Positions 6,633-7,111 of a stretch of 7,111 nucleotides of DNA are shown piece by piece. The stretch's first letter is position 1; every line of letters starts with the position of its first letter. The DNA is from an uncultured Clostridium sp. (GTDB lineage: Bacteria; Bacillota; Clostridia; Lachnospirales; Lachnospiraceae): assembly GCA_945946715.1 (NCBI GenBank), contig CAMEWU010000124.1, forward strand, positions 1 to 7,111, read 5' to 3'. The position numbers and the translations under genes are program-made. The notes beneath the pieces are model-generated. The model did no database searches. It had not been told where the DNA came from and was given only the letters and a program-made list of their open reading frames with translations.

Positions 6633-6758
6633 ATGATAATAAGGTTTAAAGGAGTAGCAGGTATTTTTTCAACCTTGTACCTGATAGTAGCAGCAATCTG
6701 GGTTTTAGCACAAAAGATTTATCGTAAGATAAAGTATCATGCTTCTCTTTATGACTAA
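6633..6758 (+). CDS. Possible 41-residue single-pass membrane protein
   Basis: An ATG at 6633 opens a 41-codon frame: a short basic start (MIIRFKG), one hydrophobic segment (about residues 10-29, including LYLIVAAIWVLA), and a basic tail (KIYRKIKYH) ending ASLYD. This topology is typical of small membrane proteins and the frame ends just before a strong terminator (6765-6801), which suggests a transcribed gene. Against it, no good ribosome binding site precedes the ATG; AAAGGAG at 6648-6654 lies inside the frame, with the nearest in-frame start codon a TTG at 6675, too far away. The frame is also open upstream into the H4 stem. I recognise no family. The product could also be an artefact of AT-rich DNA. 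Confidence 0.35.
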   Translation: MIIRFKGVAGIFSTLYLIVAAIWVLAQKIYRKIKYHASLYD

Positions 6759-6764
6759 ATGAAA

Positions 6765-6801
6765 CAAAAGAACCGGTTGTAAATAACAACCGGTTCTTTT
6801 G
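6765..6801. terminator. Bidirectional rho-independent terminator
   Basis: A perfect 16-base inverted repeat (6765-6780 and 6786-6801, core GAACCGGTTGT) surrounds the 5-base loop AAATA. The outer arms CAAAAG and CTTTTG supply a short T run at the 3' side on either strand, so the element can stop the + strand transcript from guaB or the small ORF and the convergent minus-strand transcript ending at 6832. Confidence 0.85.
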
Positions 6802-6831
6802 CTATATGAAGCCATAGGATAAAATATGTAA

Positions 6832-7065
6832 CTATGGTTGTAATGGAGTCATTTTCAGTCCTTTGTACATCTTTGTATACAAGCTCTTCTCATCCTGATA
6901 CAATACGAATCCACGAGCACCATCTTTTACGATGTATGCATACTTATTCTTCTGGACATTCATATATAAAACCTCATCAACGTTAAGTTCCTTAGCCTTT
7001 GCCTTTGCAGTATAAACGTTTAATGGTTCAAGCTTGAATTTTTTTACTGCTTCATCCACTGTCAT
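6832..7065 (-). CDS. Small lysine-rich protein of unknown function
   Basis: The minus strand encodes 77 residues from an ATG at 7065-7063 to a TAG at 6834-6832. A near-ideal ribosome binding site, AGGAGGT (7079-7073 on the minus strand), lies seven bases before the start, so this is very likely a real, well-translated gene. The protein is hydrophilic and basic (13 lysines), has no cysteine, no signal peptide and no membrane segment, and is probably cytosolic. The first half (MTVDEAVKKFKLEPLN, then TAKAKAKELNVDE) looks helical; the second half (YAYIVKDGARGFVLY) looks like beta strands. I recognise no family and no catalytic motif. It is convergent with the guaB side and shares the terminator at 6765-6801. 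The 46 bases upstream that remain in the window are too few to define its promoter. Confidence 0.8.
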   Translation of the reverse strand: MTVDEAVKKFKLEPLNVYTAKAKAKELNVDEVLYMNVQKNKYAYIVKDGARGFVLYQDEKSLYTKMYKGLKMTPLQP

Positions 7066-7111
7066 AGTTATTACCTCCTATGAATTAGTTATTATTTTGG
7101 TACCAGTCTGG

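Noticed and set aside
6658..6683. CAGGTA / TACCTG repeat inside the small membrane ORF
   Set aside because: Short stem with a 14-base loop, expected by chance at this length.
6810..6839. Inverted repeat CCATAG / CTATGG overlapping the stop of the minus-strand gene
   Set aside because: Six perfect pairs with a 14-base AT loop and no T run; the perfect 16-bp stem beside it is the sufficient terminator.

Overview
The window reads as ordinary chromosomal core metabolism of an AT-rich, Gram-positive anaerobe of the class Clostridia, most likely Lachnospiraceae. This is an inference from four things: strong purine-rich ribosome binding sites, a class B sortase, an NfnAB-type electron-bifurcating transhydrogenase (typical of fermentative anaerobes), and the style of the ThyA, DHFR and IMPDH proteins. 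No phage, transposon, CRISPR, tRNA or rRNA signature was seen.

Positions 1-2019 hold three tandem + strand genes: the 3' two-thirds of thyA, then folA, then a class B sortase. ThyA turns dUMP into dTMP and leaves dihydrofolate, which DHFR reduces back to tetrahydrofolate, so the first two genes form one cycle. The sortase is a surface-protein anchoring enzyme with no obvious metabolic link to them; its substrate is not in the window.

Positions 2020-4360 begin with a 131-base gap carrying a candidate promoter. It is followed by the tightly coupled pair nfnA-nfnB (2-base gap), the two subunits of NADH-dependent ferredoxin:NADP oxidoreductase. Positions 4421-4930 encode a small two-helix membrane protein of unknown function. 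Positions 4950-6466 hold a good extended -10 promoter and guaB (IMP dehydrogenase, the committed step to GMP).

Positions 6467-6831 are the least explained part. Just after guaB there is a GC-rich run of four consecutive predicted hairpins (6480-6604), the last being a long terminator-like stem. The first and last hairpins can also pair with each other in a mutually exclusive way, which resembles an attenuator or a small structured RNA. A possible 41-residue membrane protein follows. A perfect 16-bp bidirectional terminator then separates it from a convergent minus-strand gene for a 77-residue lysine-rich protein that I do not recognise, with an excellent ribosome binding site.

I do not see a clear new multi-gene system. 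The best candidate for something undescribed is the structured element downstream of guaB with the small membrane ORF behind it. All structural statements come from reading the bases by eye; no folding or homology search was run.
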